NCBI RefSeq assembly: GCF_001476285.1
Contig: NZ_LDRU01000040.1
Coordinates: 1-64,000, forward strand
Direction of reading: 5' to 3'
DNA length: 64,000 nucleotides
Source: Microbacterium testaceum
GTDB taxonomy: Bacteria; Actinomycetota; Actinomycetes; Actinomycetales; Microbacteriaceae
How positions within the stretch are numbered: the first letter of the stretch is position 1; each line of letters starts with the position of its first letter. Position numbers and translations under genes: made by a program. Of this stretch, positions 7,946 through 17,182 are shown in pieces. Below the pieces are notes generated by a model. It was not told the origin of the DNA. It did no database searches and saw nothing but the letters and a program-made list of their open reading frames with translations.

Positions 7946-7951
7946 ACCGTA
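7946..7951 (-). promoter_or_regulatory. -10 box TACGGT, leaderless start at 7938
   Basis: TACGGT on the minus strand lies 7 bases before the GTG of the acetyltransferase remnant. It overlaps an earlier in-frame GTG at 7947, which would then be untranslated. Confidence 0.4.
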
Positions 7952-8035
7952 GACCGGGCCGCGCAGGAACCGCTGCCGCCATCGGAGAACCGCACGCTCC
8001 GAGCGGGCGCGGCTGTCTCAGGTGATGAGCGGGCT

Positions 8036-8314
8036 TCAGCCTGTCGGCAGCTCTTCGGCGGCGGTGGGTCGCCCGCGCACCGTTGCCGCCGAGATGATCA
8101 GAGCGCCGCTGACGACAGACGCGGCAATCACCGCCGACCCGATCAAGATCGCGGCGAGGAGCGATTGCCGAAGGCGCAGACTCTCGCATGTCGCCGCGTC
8201 GTACACCACTCCTTCGCACGCCCCACCCGGAACGGTGCCCGCGAAGAGGGAGATTCCGGCGATCAGCGCGATAGCGCACGCGGCGAAGGCGACGAGGGAA
8301 AGAATCACACGCAT
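8036..8314 (-). CDS. Small membrane or secreted protein with two hydrophobic segments
   Basis: This 92-residue protein begins MRVILSLVAFAACAIALIAG, a signal-anchor-like segment. A short loop with two cysteines follows (GGACEGVVYDAATCES, possibly a disulfide outside the cell), then a second helix (about 55-77). The upstream extension of the frame has no protein-like composition, so the ATG at 8314 is preferred. No family was recognised. Confidence 0.5.
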   Translation of the reverse strand: MRVILSLVAFAACAIALIAGISLFAGTVPGGACEGVVYDAATCESLRLRQSLLAAILIGSAVIAASVVSGALIISAATVRGRPTAAEELPTG

Positions 8315-8459
8315 GAGGACCCAACGTTGAGCGTGAACGACAGCGTCCTCGGGCAAGGCGCTGCATACAACGTATCGATCGTGCGCGTCTCGCCCTGAAC
8401 ACGTGGCGAGAGCAGAACGATTCCTCACCCGTTGCGCGAAGGCGTCGCGCTTGCTTCTC

Positions 8460-8942
8460 TCACGCCATTCTGAGCGAGCCCAGCACGACATCGACCTGGT
8501 CCGCGAGGTGGTCGTCGTCGATGGGAACGGAGCCGAGAACAACCACCCGATTCGCCCCCAAAGCAGCGCACACCGCGACGACCGCGAACGCGTCGGCCGT
8601 GCCCCGGACGACGGCGCAGTCGATCCCCGCCAGCGTTCCGTACTCGACATGGTCAATGTGCACGTGCGGTTCGCTCGCGTGAACGACACTCATCATGTCC
8701 ACGCCATAGTCGCGCACCGTCATCACGCCGATCTCACGATGCGCGACGACGCGGACGACCGCCTCGCTCCATCGCGCCGTCAGCAGGGGATCGTCGCCGC
8801 CTGTGCCGTGCTCGATGCGTGCGCCGGACGGCACGTCGATGGTGAACGCCTCCGCCTTCGTCGTACGCAACTGGGGAGGCGTCTCCACCGAGGGAAGCTC
8901 GTCGGGAACCCGGAAGGCCACTCGTGAGTGTGTGAACAACAC
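8460..8942 (-). CDS. Hypothetical soluble protein
   Basis: This protein of about 160 residues has alternating strands and helices and no recognised motif. The tail VVVLGSVPIDDDHLADQVDVVLGSLRMA resembles the end of small LpqN/MspA-unrelated actinobacterial proteins, but I cannot name a family. The GTG at 8942 lies five bases after the stop of the SnoaL-like gene, so the two are probably translated from one mRNA. Confidence 0.6.
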   Translation of the reverse strand: MLFTHSRVAFRVPDELPSVETPPQLRTTKAEAFTIDVPSGARIEHGTGGDDPLLTARWSEAVVRVVAHREIGVMTVRDYGVDMMSVVHASEPHVHIDHVEYGTLAGIDCAVVRGTADAFAVVAVCAALGANRVVVLGSVPIDDDHLADQVDVVLGSLRMA

Positions 8943-8947
8943 CCGAC

Positions 8948-9328
8948 TCACTGCACCGGTTGGACGCTGCCGGCGACGACCTGCCACCGCCCATCGATGA
9001 TCGACCAATAGCGGAGGTAGTTCATCTTTCCTTCGACGTGGTGACCGTCGTCGATCAGCCGTGCGTCGATCAATGAGTCGACCCGAGCCCTCCCCGCGTG
9101 CTCTCGTGTTGATCGATGCAGCTCGAGCAACTGCTCGAAGCGAACCGCTCCGGTCGAGTGGGCGTTCAGGTCGGCTTCGCGGTCGGTCACCGAGCCATCA
9201 GGAAGCTCGAACGTCAGACCCTCGAAGAGCAAGTCCTGCAGGGCATCCGTGTCGCTGCGTCGCATGGCTTCGTGGAGGGCGTCCTGGGCCGCGTCGACGG
9301 TGCGCCCCGACGCATCGCGCGTTGTCAT
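8948..9328 (-). CDS. SnoaL-like / NTF2-fold protein
   Basis: This 126-residue protein has the NTF2-like pattern: an initial helix pair (DALHEAMRRSDTDALQDLLFEGLTFELPDG) and later strands ending WSIIDGRWQVVAGSVQPV. Family members are small cone-shaped enzymes or binding domains (SnoaL, DUF4440); no catalytic residues can be assigned. A TAGCCT -10 hexamer ends 6 bases before the ATG, so the mRNA is likely leaderless. It heads a two-gene unit with the next minus-strand gene. Confidence 0.7.
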   Translation of the reverse strand: MTTRDASGRTVDAAQDALHEAMRRSDTDALQDLLFEGLTFELPDGSVTDREADLNAHSTGAVRFEQLLELHRSTREHAGRARVDSLIDARLIDDGHHVEGKMNYLRYWSIIDGRWQVVAGSVQPVQ

Positions 9329-9634
9329 GCCCCGAGGCTAGCGCGGGTAGGAATGGCCCCGGACGCGCTTTGCAACAGTCCCGACGGGGTTGTGCTCGTT
9401 CCGCTCAACGACGACGACCATTCCCGACAACGGGAAGCCGATAGGCCGGGATTCCCCCCCCCGGCCGACGAACCGCCCCACCCGTGCACGGTGCACACCT
9501 CGCGGTGTGAAGTTCGCCACCCGCGCCACTGTGCTGCCCAGCCGACCTTTCTAGCGTGAGGGGAGCGCGAAGACGCGCACCAGAACGCTCGAATCGCGTC
9601 CGACGCAGCCGTCGGCGCGGGGAGGTGAACGACG
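9329..9634. other. Divergent intergenic region with promoter-like sites
   Basis: No gene is seen in these 306 bases. Besides the minus-strand -10 box near its left edge, it holds two adjacent GTGCAC palindromes (9484-9489 and 9491-9496). A TAGCGT -10-like hexamer at 9552-9557 would give the acyl-CoA synthetase operon a leader of about 75 bases. The PucR regulator encoded in that operon could act here (inference). Confidence 0.45.
9335..9340 (-). promoter_or_regulatory. -10 box TAGCCT, leaderless start at 9328
   Basis: TAGCCT on the minus strand is followed by 6 bases and then the ATG of the SnoaL-like gene. Confidence 0.55.
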
Positions 9635-11140
9635 ATGTCTCTCGACGAACTCGACACTCGCACCACGACACCGCTCTCGGTGTCCGGCCTCGCGCATCTG
9701 CCGTGGCGGAGCCCCTCAGCCGGGACCGGTCGGCCCGCTGTGCGTGACGTGACCGAAGAACTCAGCTACAGCGGACTCGAACGGCGGGCGGCCGCGTGCG
9801 CGGAGCAGTTCGCCGCGCGCGGCATCGGACGCGGGGACGTGGTGGCGATCATGCTGCCGAACTCGGTCGCGTTCCTTGCCGCGATGCTGGGCGCCTGGCG
9901 CGTGGGCGCAGCCGTCACGCCGGTGAACCCCACGTTCACGGAACGGGAACTGCGCTACCAACTCGACGACTCGGGAGCGCGTCTGCTCGTGACGGCCGGC
10001 GCCCCCGCGGTCGAGGTCGAGACGTTGGCGCCGGCGGACCTCGCGCGCATCCCCGACCGACCCGTCGACGACCCGCCCATCACCCCCGACACACTGGCCC
10101 TGCTCGTGTACACGAGCGGCTCGACGGGCCAGCCCAAGGGCGTCATGCTCGATCACGCCAACCTCAGCGCCATGGCCGCCTCCCTCCGCCGCCACATCGA
10201 GCTCGGACCCGACGATCAGGCGCTGCTCGTCCTGCCCCTCTTCCACGTCAACTCGCTCTGCGTGAGCTTCCTCGCCCCCATCAGCGCGGGCGGCAGCGTG
10301 TCGATCCTGGAACGCTTCGCCCCCGGCACGTTCCTCGACGCGATCCAGCGTTATCGGCCCACCTACTTCTCGGCGGTGCCGGCGATCTTCGCCCGCCTGG
10401 CCGAGGTGCCGCGGGAACAGATTCCGCGCCTCCCCTCGCTGCGCGTGGCGATCTGCGGCGCCGCGCCGGCCAGCGCCGAACTCCTCGCCCTCAGCGAGGA
10501 GCGATTCGGCATCCCGATCCTCGAGGGCTACGGCCTCACCGAGGCCACGTGCGCCTCGGCGTGCAACCCGCTGTGGGGCGAACGCAAGCCGGGCACCGTC
10601 GGTCGCGCGCTCCCGGGCCAACAGATCGCCATCCTCGACGACGAGGGCCGTCTCGTGCCCCCGGGCGTGCGAGGCGAGGTCGCGATCCTCAGCCCGACCG
10701 TCATGCGCGGATACCTCGGACGACCGGATGCCACGGCCGAGGTGATGCGCGGAGGATGGCTGCGGACGGGGGACATCGGCATCCTGGACGAAGACGCCTA
10801 CCTGACGCTCGTCGATCGGGCCAAGGACATGATCATCCGCGGCGGCGAGAATCTGTACCCCAAGGAGATCGAGGCCTTCCTCGCCACGCATCCCGCGGTG
10901 CTCGAGGCCGCGGTCGTGGGGCGTCCCGACCCCGTCTACGGCGAGGTTCCGATCGCGGACGTCGTCCTCCACCCCGGCGAGGCGGTCACCGAGGACGAAC
11001 TGCGCGCTCACTGCGCGCAGGGTCTCACCAAGATCAAGGTGCCCGCCGAGATCCGCATCGTCACGGATCTCGTACGCAACCCGGTCGGCAAGGTCGACAA
11101 GCCCGCGATGCGCCGCGCGCTCGCCGCGGCCGCCGCCTGA
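9635..11140 (+). CDS. AMP-dependent acyl-CoA synthetase/ligase (FadD-like)
   Basis: This 501-residue ANL-superfamily enzyme activates a carboxylic acid with ATP and then forms the CoA thioester. It shows the P-loop YTSGSTGQPKG (159-169), GYGLTE, GWLRTGDIG (A8 hinge Asp), IRGGENLYPKEIE and the C-terminal NPVGKVDK with the adenylation Lys. The length is typical. GGGGAGGTGAA lies 7 bases before the ATG. It is the first gene of a four-gene cluster with a DUF3556 membrane protein, a phytoene-desaturase-like oxidoreductase and a PucR regulator. The substrate may be a fatty, aromatic or terpenoid acid; the sequence alone does not say. Confidence 0.9.
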   Translation: MSLDELDTRTTTPLSVSGLAHLPWRSPSAGTGRPAVRDVTEELSYSGLERRAAACAEQFAARGIGRGDVVAIMLPNSVAFLAAMLGAWRVGAAVTPVNPTFTERELRYQLDDSGARLLVTAGAPAVEVETLAPADLARIPDRPVDDPPITPDTLALLVYTSGSTGQPKGVMLDHANLSAMAASLRRHIELGPDDQALLVLPLFHVNSLCVSFLAPISAGGSVSILERFAPGTFLDAIQRYRPTYFSAVPAIFARLAEVPREQIPRLPSLRVAICGAAPASAELLALSEERFGIPILEGYGLTEATCASACNPLWGERKPGTVGRALPGQQIAILDDEGRLVPPGVRGEVAILSPTVMRGYLGRPDATAEVMRGGWLRTGDIGILDEDAYLTLVDRAKDMIIRGGENLYPKEIEAFLATHPAVLEAAVVGRPDPVYGEVPIADVVLHPGEAVTEDELRAHCAQGLTKIKVPAEIRIVTDLVRNPVGKVDKPAMRRALAAAAA

Positions 11141-11179
11141 CCACTTCTCTTCCCCCATCCCGTCACCGAAGGAGTTGTC

Positions 11180-13009
11180 ATGGGATTCAAGACAGCGGAT
11201 TTTCCGCCCGTGGATACGACCACGTTCCTGCACCAGCCGCTGCGCGAGCGGATCAGGGCGCTGAGCCTGCACTGGGTGGAGTACGGCTTCGGTTCACCCC
11301 GCATGATCGCCGCGACCTACGTCGTCAAGATCGTCGTGCTCTGGCTCCTCGTCGGCAGCATCATCATCACCGCCACGAGCGGCGTGGGATGGTTCTGGCA
11401 GGTCGACCAGTGGTGGAATCAGCCGATCGTCTACCAGAAGGCGATCATCTGGACGATGCTGCTCGAGGCAGTCGGCTTGGCCGGTTCGTGGGGGCCGACG
11501 GCGGGCAAGTTCAAGCCCATGACCGGTGGCATCCAGTTCTGGGCGCGGCCGGGCACGATCCGGCTGCGGCCGTGGGCGTGGGTGCCGGGGACGGCCGGTG
11601 ACACCCGGACGGTGTTCGATGTCGTCGTCTACCTCGGATTCCTCGCCGCGCTGGCCGCGGCGCTCGTGCTCCCCGGCACGGTGACCCCCGCGCTCGCCGC
11701 GGCGCTCCCCGAGAACACGAGTGGGTTGGTGCAGACCACTCCCGTGATCGTCGCGATCGCGCTCCTGGTGATCGTGGGCGTTCGCGACAAGACGATCGCG
11801 GTCGCCTCGCGCATCGAGCAGTACCTGCCGGCGCTGGTCTTCTTCGCCACGCTGTCGTTCGTCGACATGATCATCGCGCTGAAGCTGCTCATCGTGACCG
11901 TGTGGGTGTGCGCGGGCATCTCGAAGTTCGGCAAGCACTTCGTCAACGTCATCCCGCCGATGCTCAGCAACACCCCGTTCTGGCCGCCGCGGTGGCTCAA
12001 GCGCGCGCTGTACCGCGACTTCCCGCGCGACGTCCGCCCGTCGAAGCTCGCGCACTTCATGGCTCACGCCATGGGCACCACGGTCGAAATCGCCGTTCCG
12101 CTCGTGCTGCTGTTCTCACAGAACTTCTGGGTCACGCTTGCCGGGGTCGTCCTCATCGTCGGCTTCCACCTGTTCATCTTCTCGACGTTCCCGCTCGCCG
12201 TCCCGCTCGAGTGGAACACCCTGTTCTGCTACGCCGCGGTGTTCCTCTTCCTCGGATTCCCCGCGCAGTCGGGGTACGCGGTCACCGACTTCTCGAATGG
12301 GTGGCTGCTCGCCGGGATCGTCGCGGCGCTGCTCTTCTTCCCGGTGCTCGGCAACCTGCGCCCCGACAAGGTCTCGTTCCTGCCGTCGATGCGCCAGTAC
12401 GCGGGTAACTGGGCGTCGGCGCTGTGGACCTTCACCCCGGGAGCGGAGCAGAAGCTGGATGCCGTCATCCGGCCGACCTCGAACCAGGTCGATCAGCTCA
12501 CGCAGCTCGGTTACGCCCCCGAGATCGCCGAGATCACGATGCAGCAGACGCTGGCCTGGCGTTCGATGCACAGCCAGGGCCGCGGTCTCTTCTCGGCGCT
12601 GTACCGGGCACTGCCCGACATCGAGACGCGCACCATCCGCGAGGGCGAGTTCGCCTGCAACTCGGTCATCGGATTCAACTTCGGCGACGGACACCTCCAC
12701 GACGAGTCGCTCATCCGCGCCCTGCAGAGCCGCTGCCATTTCGAGCCCGGGGAGTTCGTGGTGGTATGGGTGGAGTCCCAAGCCATCCACGCCAACTTCC
12801 AGGAGTACAAGGTGATAGATGCGGCCCGGGGTGTCATCGAGCGGGGACGGTGGCGCGTGGCGGATGCCGTGGCCGCCCAGCCGTGGCTTGCGGACGGCCC
12901 CATCCCGCTCGAGCGGTCCTGGCGTGCCGACGCGGCCGGCCGAGTGGCCGACGTGACGAACAGCGTCCGCACGGTCTCGCGGAGGCGGGGAGAGCGGGTA
13001 CCGAAGTGA
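11180..13009 (+). CDS. DUF3556 family membrane protein
   Basis: This 609-residue protein starts MGFKTADFPPVDTTTFL, matching the actinobacterial DUF3556 family as I know it. About 8-10 hydrophobic segments fill residues 45-410. A soluble C-terminal domain of about 190 residues follows and includes FNFGDGHLHDESLIRAL. The family's biochemical role is unknown; the membrane part loosely recalls HTTM/gamma-carboxylase-type helices, but this is a weak impression. GAAGGAG lies 7 bases before the ATG, 39 bases after the synthetase. The next gene overlaps its stop (GTGA), so they are translationally coupled. Confidence 0.8.
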   Translation: MGFKTADFPPVDTTTFLHQPLRERIRALSLHWVEYGFGSPRMIAATYVVKIVVLWLLVGSIIITATSGVGWFWQVDQWWNQPIVYQKAIIWTMLLEAVGLAGSWGPTAGKFKPMTGGIQFWARPGTIRLRPWAWVPGTAGDTRTVFDVVVYLGFLAALAAALVLPGTVTPALAAALPENTSGLVQTTPVIVAIALLVIVGVRDKTIAVASRIEQYLPALVFFATLSFVDMIIALKLLIVTVWVCAGISKFGKHFVNVIPPMLSNTPFWPPRWLKRALYRDFPRDVRPSKLAHFMAHAMGTTVEIAVPLVLLFSQNFWVTLAGVVLIVGFHLFIFSTFPLAVPLEWNTLFCYAAVFLFLGFPAQSGYAVTDFSNGWLLAGIVAALLFFPVLGNLRPDKVSFLPSMRQYAGNWASALWTFTPGAEQKLDAVIRPTSNQVDQLTQLGYAPEIAEITMQQTLAWRSMHSQGRGLFSALYRALPDIETRTIREGEFACNSVIGFNFGDGHLHDESLIRALQSRCHFEPGEFVVVWVESQAIHANFQEYKVIDAARGVIERGRWRVADAVAAQPWLADGPIPLERSWRADAAGRVADVTNSVRTVSRRRGERVPK

Positions 13010-14451
13010 CGAGAGCGGTGGTCGTGGGCAGCGGTCCGAACGGACTGGCCGCTGCCGCGACCCTGTCTGCCGCCGGGCTCGACGTCCACGTCATCGAGGC
13101 GGCGGAAGAACTCGGGGGAGGGGCGCGCAACAGCGAGCCCCTCCTCGCGGGGCTCATCCAGGACCATTGCGCCGCGGTGCACCCGATGGCCGCGGGGTCG
13201 CCGTACTTCGCCGACCTCGACCTGCCCGAGTCGCCCTGGGTGCTCCCCGAGATCGACTGCGCCCACCCGCTCGACGACGGCGACGTGGTGCTCCTGCGCC
13301 GCTCCATCGACGACACCGCGGCCGAGCTCGGGCGCGACGGCTGGCGGTGGCGGGCGATGTTCGGGCCGTCGTCCCGATCGTTCGCGGCGCTGTCGGAAGA
13401 CATCCTCCGCCCGCTCGTCGGCATCCCTCGTCATCCCTTCCTCCTCGCGCGCTTCGGGGCGTCCGCGGCGCTGCCCCCGCTGTGGACCTCGCGCGCCTTC
13501 GCCGAGGAGCGGACGCGCGCGCTGTTCCTGGGCGTCGCGGCGCACGCGTTCCAGCGCCTCGACCAGCCGCTGGTCGGTGGAATCGGCGCGGGCATCATCA
13601 CCGCCGGGCACGCCGTGGGGTGGCCCGTCGTCGCGGGCGGAACGGGAACGCTCACCGCGGCGGTGATCGCGCGGCTCCGCGAGCGCGGCGTGACGTTCGA
13701 GACCGGGAGGCGCATCCGGTCCCGACGAGACCTGCCCCCGCACGACGTCGCCATGCTCGACGTGCACCCGCACGCCGTCGCCGAGATCCTCGGGGGGAGC
13801 ATGCCCCGTCGCACGGCCGAGGCGTTCCGGCGGTTCCGCCCGGGGCCCGCGGCCTTCAAGGTGGAGTTCGCCGTCGAAGGCGGTGTGCCGTGGCGGGCGG
13901 AAGAGACCGGCCGCGCGGGTACCGTGCACCTCGCCGGGTCGGCGCGCGAGATCGCGGCGGCCGAACGTGACGTCGCCGAGGGACGGATGCCGGAGCGCCC
14001 GTTCGTCCTCGTCGGGCAGCAGCACGTCGCCGACCCGCAGCGCTCCGTCGGGGACGTGCACCCGTTGTACGCCTACGCGCACGTGCCCGCCGGATACACG
14101 GGGGATGCCACCGAAGCCGTGGTGTCGCAGATCGAGCGGTTCGCGCCCGGATTCCGGGATCGCATCCTGGCGATGCGGGTCATCACCGCGACGGAGTGGA
14201 GCCGGCGGAACCCGAACTTCGTCGGGGGCGACATCCTCACCGGCGCGAAGACGCCGCTGCAGTTCACACTCGGTCCACGGATCACGGCCCAGCCGTACGA
14301 TACGGGGGTGCCGGGCTACTACCTCTGTTCCGCTGCCACGCCCCCGGGGCCGGGGATCCACGGCCTGTGCGGGGTGAACGCCGCCCGTCGCGCGCTGCGC
14401 GGCATCGTGCCCACGCCCACGGGACGGTCGGCGGAGGTGCAGCCCGCGTGA
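13006..14451 (+). CDS. FAD-dependent oxidoreductase, phytoene-desaturase/CrtI-like
   Basis: This 481-residue protein begins VTRAVVVGSGPNGLAAAATLSA, a Rossmann dinucleotide-binding fold, followed by IEAAEELGGGARN. It ends with GPGIHGLCGVNAARRAL, the C-terminal FAD-contacting segment of the CrtI/amine-oxidase type. Members desaturate or isomerise isoprenoids or act on other lipids. The start is a GTG overlapping the previous stop (GTGA), and its own stop overlaps the next GTG. Tight coupling to a FadD-like enzyme and a DUF3556 membrane protein points to one lipid- or terpenoid-related pathway (inference). No typical carotenoid gene (crtE, crtB) is nearby, so carotenoid synthesis is not supported. 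Confidence 0.85.
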   Translation: MTRAVVVGSGPNGLAAAATLSAAGLDVHVIEAAEELGGGARNSEPLLAGLIQDHCAAVHPMAAGSPYFADLDLPESPWVLPEIDCAHPLDDGDVVLLRRSIDDTAAELGRDGWRWRAMFGPSSRSFAALSEDILRPLVGIPRHPFLLARFGASAALPPLWTSRAFAEERTRALFLGVAAHAFQRLDQPLVGGIGAGIITAGHAVGWPVVAGGTGTLTAAVIARLRERGVTFETGRRIRSRRDLPPHDVAMLDVHPHAVAEILGGSMPRRTAEAFRRFRPGPAAFKVEFAVEGGVPWRAEETGRAGTVHLAGSAREIAAAERDVAEGRMPERPFVLVGQQHVADPQRSVGDVHPLYAYAHVPAGYTGDATEAVVSQIERFAPGFRDRILAMRVITATEWSRRNPNFVGGDILTGAKTPLQFTLGPRITAQPYDTGVPGYYLCSAATPPGPGIHGLCGVNAARRALRGIVPTPTGRSAEVQPA

Positions 14452-15737
14452 CGACGGCATCCGAGTCCGAGGCGGGGCACGCCGACGACGTGGCCGAACT
14501 GCTCGCGCTCGTCGCGCGACAGCTCGACCTGCGCATGCCCGAGATCGTCCGCGAGATGCGCGACCTCCTGGCATCCCGTATCGACGACCTCGGTGGCGAT
14601 CCGCAACTGGTCGAGATGCTGCAGGCGAGCATCGAAGGCAACGTGACGACCATCTGTCACATCCTCGCCAACCACATCGACCTCGACAGCCTGCAGCCCA
14701 CGACCGCTGCTGTGGAGTACGCAGCGCGCCTCGCGCAGCGCGACGTGCCGCTGTCGGCTCTGACGCGCGCCTACTACCTGGGGCAGAGCATGTTCCTGCG
14801 CCTCGGGATGGACGAAGCGGAGCGTCTGGGCGTCGCGGACCGGGTCAAGATCGACGTCGTCCGTGAGATCGCCGATGTCGTGCACCGCTACATCGACTGG
14901 ATCCTGCAGCTCGTGACGGGCGTTCATGAGCAGGAGCGCCGACGCTGGTGGAGCACGCGCGCGACCCTCAACGCCAGCATCATCCTGAAGGTGCTGCGCG
15001 GAGACTCCCTGCCGATCCGCGGATTCGCGTCGGAGACCGGGTACACGCTCGCGCAGGCGCACCTCGGGGTCATGGCCTGGTCGGATGTGAATGCCGAGGA
15101 AGCGGCGCGCCAGCACGAGATCGACGTTCTGCTGCGCCGGCTGGCCACGGTGGTGCGCTCTCCCACACCGCCGCTGATCACGGCGGTGGACCGGTCGACG
15201 GCGTGGGCGTGGTTCGGGGCACCGCTCCTCGACGCGGGCGTTCTCGCGCAGGTCGAGGAGCTCGTGGCGACGGTGCCCGGCGTCCGGATCGCGCTCGGCG
15301 AGCCGGGTCACGAGGTCGAAGGCTTCCGCCGAACGCACGAGCAGGCCGCGATCGCGCGGCTCGTCGCTCTGTCGTCGCCGCGCTACCGCGATCGCGCGGT
15401 GGTGTCGTACGCCGACCCGCAGGTCGCTCTCGTCCAGCTGCTGACGAAGGATGCGACGGCGACGGCGACGTGGGTGCGCGAGGTTCTGGGCGACTACGCC
15501 GGTGCCGGCGAGCATGCCCGCTCGATGCGCGAAACCGTGGCGGCGTACTACGCCGCCGACAAGAACGCGGTGCGGGCGGCGGAGCACCTCGGCGTCCATC
15601 GCAACACCGTGCGGCAGCGCGTCGATCGGTTCGAGGGCTCGGTCGGCGCGCGCGGGGTTGATCCTCTGCAGGTGGCGCTGGCACTGCGGATCTACGATGA
15701 CCTTCCGCTCGACGGAGCTGACGCGCACCACACGTGA
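14448..15737 (+). CDS. PucR-family transcriptional regulator
   Basis: This 429-residue protein has an N-terminal all-helical sensor region with repeated Asp/Arg-rich helices, a central GGDEF-like degenerate domain and a C-terminal PucR helix-turn-helix around 390-415 (AAEHLGVHRNTVRQRVDRFE). It is the last gene of the fadD-DUF3556-oxidoreductase operon and overlaps its predecessor by GTGA. It most likely controls its own operon in response to the pathway's substrate; no ligand can be inferred. Confidence 0.85.
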   Translation: MTTASESEAGHADDVAELLALVARQLDLRMPEIVREMRDLLASRIDDLGGDPQLVEMLQASIEGNVTTICHILANHIDLDSLQPTTAAVEYAARLAQRDVPLSALTRAYYLGQSMFLRLGMDEAERLGVADRVKIDVVREIADVVHRYIDWILQLVTGVHEQERRRWWSTRATLNASIILKVLRGDSLPIRGFASETGYTLAQAHLGVMAWSDVNAEEAARQHEIDVLLRRLATVVRSPTPPLITAVDRSTAWAWFGAPLLDAGVLAQVEELVATVPGVRIALGEPGHEVEGFRRTHEQAAIARLVALSSPRYRDRAVVSYADPQVALVQLLTKDATATATWVREVLGDYAGAGEHARSMRETVAAYYAADKNAVRAAEHLGVHRNTVRQRVDRFEGSVGARGVDPLQVALALRIYDDLPLDGADAHHT

Positions 15738-15835
15738 CGGACGTTGCGCCGCTCAGTGTGTCCATGCGCCATCGACTTTCGCCACCGGCGTGTGCTTCGG
15801 CGGGCTGGCCCCGCGTCGCGGGTGTCGGTGATCGC

Positions 15836-15841
15836 TACGGT
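15836..15841 (+). promoter_or_regulatory. -10 box TACGGT, leaderless start at 15848
   Basis: TACGGT is followed by 6 bases (GGGGAT) and the GTG that starts the alpha/beta hydrolase. Confidence 0.5.
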
Positions 15842-15847
15842 GGGGAT

Positions 15848-16741
15848 GTGGACGATTCGGCGCAGCCCCTCACCGGTGTGACGCCGCCGAGAGGGCGATT
15901 CGTCGAGGTGGAGGATCGTCGCCTGTGGGCGGACGTCCGGGAAGGGCCTAGCCCGTGCGTGGTCTTCCTGCCTGGCTCAGGCGAGATGGGTCTCGACCTG
16001 TGGCTGAGCTTCGACCGCCTGACCCGATCGCGCGCCGGGATCATCTACGACCGGGCTGGCACCGGATGGAGTTCTCCCGTTGCTCTCCCGCGGACGGCGG
16101 CTGCTGTCGCCGAGGAGCTCGAGGCTCTCCTTCGCGCGGTGGACGTACAGGGGCCCGTCGTCCTGGTCGGTCACTCCCTCGGGGGTGCGTACGCGCAGCG
16201 CTTCGCGCAGCTGTTCCCCGACCGCGTCGCCGGAATGGTCCTGCTTGACCCCGTGCACGGCGCGTGGAACGAAGCGATGCCCGAGCGGCTGCGCATCAAG
16301 CCCAACGCCTCGACGTCCGTCGTCGTGACGGACGAGCATCGCGCCGCCGCTCGGCGATAGAGAGAATCGGTCACCACCGACCTTCCGCCGCGCATCCGTC
16401 AGCTCGTTCGCGAGCGCCACGTCGCCGACGGCCTGAGGACCGGACCGCGAGAGGGTGCGAACTTCACCGAGATCCTCGACGAACTGGGCCCCGGCCCTTT
16501 CGCCGCCCCGACGATCGTTCTGCGCGCGGGTGCGATCGATCCGCTGCAAGCGCAGTTCCGTAGCGCCGACGACCTCCGCGAGCAGGGTGACGCCCTGCGC
16601 CGCATGTACGAGGAGGCTCTGCCCCCGGGGTCGCTCTGTCGTGAACTACCGACAGCGACGCATTCCGACATCGCTCTGCTGTTCTCCGCGGACGTTGCCG
16701 CCGCGGTCGACGACCTCGACGCGGTGCTGCGCGATCGCTGA
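15848..16741 (+). pseudogene. Alpha/beta hydrolase interrupted by an in-frame TAG
   Basis: From the GTG at 15848 the frame encodes an alpha/beta hydrolase: oxyanion region VVFLPGSGEMG and nucleophile elbow GHSLGGAYAQ. At 16358-16360 there is a TAG (codon 171). The same frame then continues without another stop to 16741 and supplies the rest of the fold, including the acid segment APTIVLRAGAIDPLQ and the catalytic His in ATHSDIALL. One C-to-T change of CAG to TAG would explain it. Without the second half the triad is incomplete, so the gene is a recent pseudogene unless the stop is suppressed or is a sequencing error. Restored length is 297 residues, normal for the family. Confidence 0.85.
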
Positions 16742-16876
16742 GACCCGCTGCTCGTCCTCGGGGCGCGGGCGGTTCGGCACGGCCCGGGTGTTACGTCCCG
16801 CTACGCCCTCCGCGGCCTGAGTCGCCGGCATCCCGTAGCTTCATCTCACCAACCCCCTCCGAAGGCAGGTGAAGCC

Positions 16877-17134
16877 ATGTCCCGCACGATCTCGTCGACA
16901 GTCCACCCGATCCAGCGCTGCATGGCAGCCTCGAACCCGTCCGCGTGGTGGGACGGCCTCGTGGTCGACGCCGACGGCGCGACCGTGACCGTGGCACTGC
17001 TGAACGGCACGACGACGGAACTGCGGGTCGTGGGACCCGCGGTCGACATCGCGGTGGGGGAGCCGGTGGCCTACCACCCGGTCGCGGAACTCCTCAGCGC
17101 CGCCGCGATCACCACGACCGCGCGCGTCGCGTAG
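16877..17134 (+). CDS. Small hypothetical protein
   Basis: This 85-residue protein has a short N-terminal helix and then a beta-rich segment (WWDGLVVDADGATVTVALLNGTTTELRVVG), suggesting a small barrel or OB/SH3-like fold. No family was recognised. GCAGGTGAAG lies 4-13 bases before the ATG. A convergent hairpin follows its stop. Confidence 0.6.
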   Translation: MSRTISSTVHPIQRCMAASNPSAWWDGLVVDADGATVTVALLNGTTTELRVVGPAVDIAVGEPVAYHPVAELLSAAAITTTARVA

Positions 17135-17139
17135 CCGAA

Positions 17140-17166
17140 CGGCCGCCGACGAAACGTCAGCGGCCG
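17140..17166. terminator. Bidirectional terminator hairpin
   Basis: CGGCCGCCGACG, loop AAA and CGTCAGCGGCCG pair with one mismatch, between a + strand gene ending at 17134 and a - strand gene ending at 17183. Confidence 0.65.
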
Positions 17167-17182
17167 CGCGGGAAGAGAGCAA

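Noticed and set aside
9716..11272. Open frame of 518 codons on the minus strand
   Set aside because: Mirror of the acyl-CoA synthetase; no start signal and no motif.
13006..14451. Carotenoid biosynthesis locus
   Set aside because: The oxidoreductase resembles CrtI only at family level, and crtE, crtB or crtY partners are absent.
12511..14574. Open frame of 687 codons on the minus strand
   Set aside because: Mirror of the CrtI-like oxidoreductase and part of the DUF3556 gene; Arg/Pro-rich translation without family features.
16358..16360. Pyrrolysine or programmed readthrough at the TAG
   Set aside because: No pyl genes are seen and actinobacteria rarely use it; a nonsense mutation is simpler.
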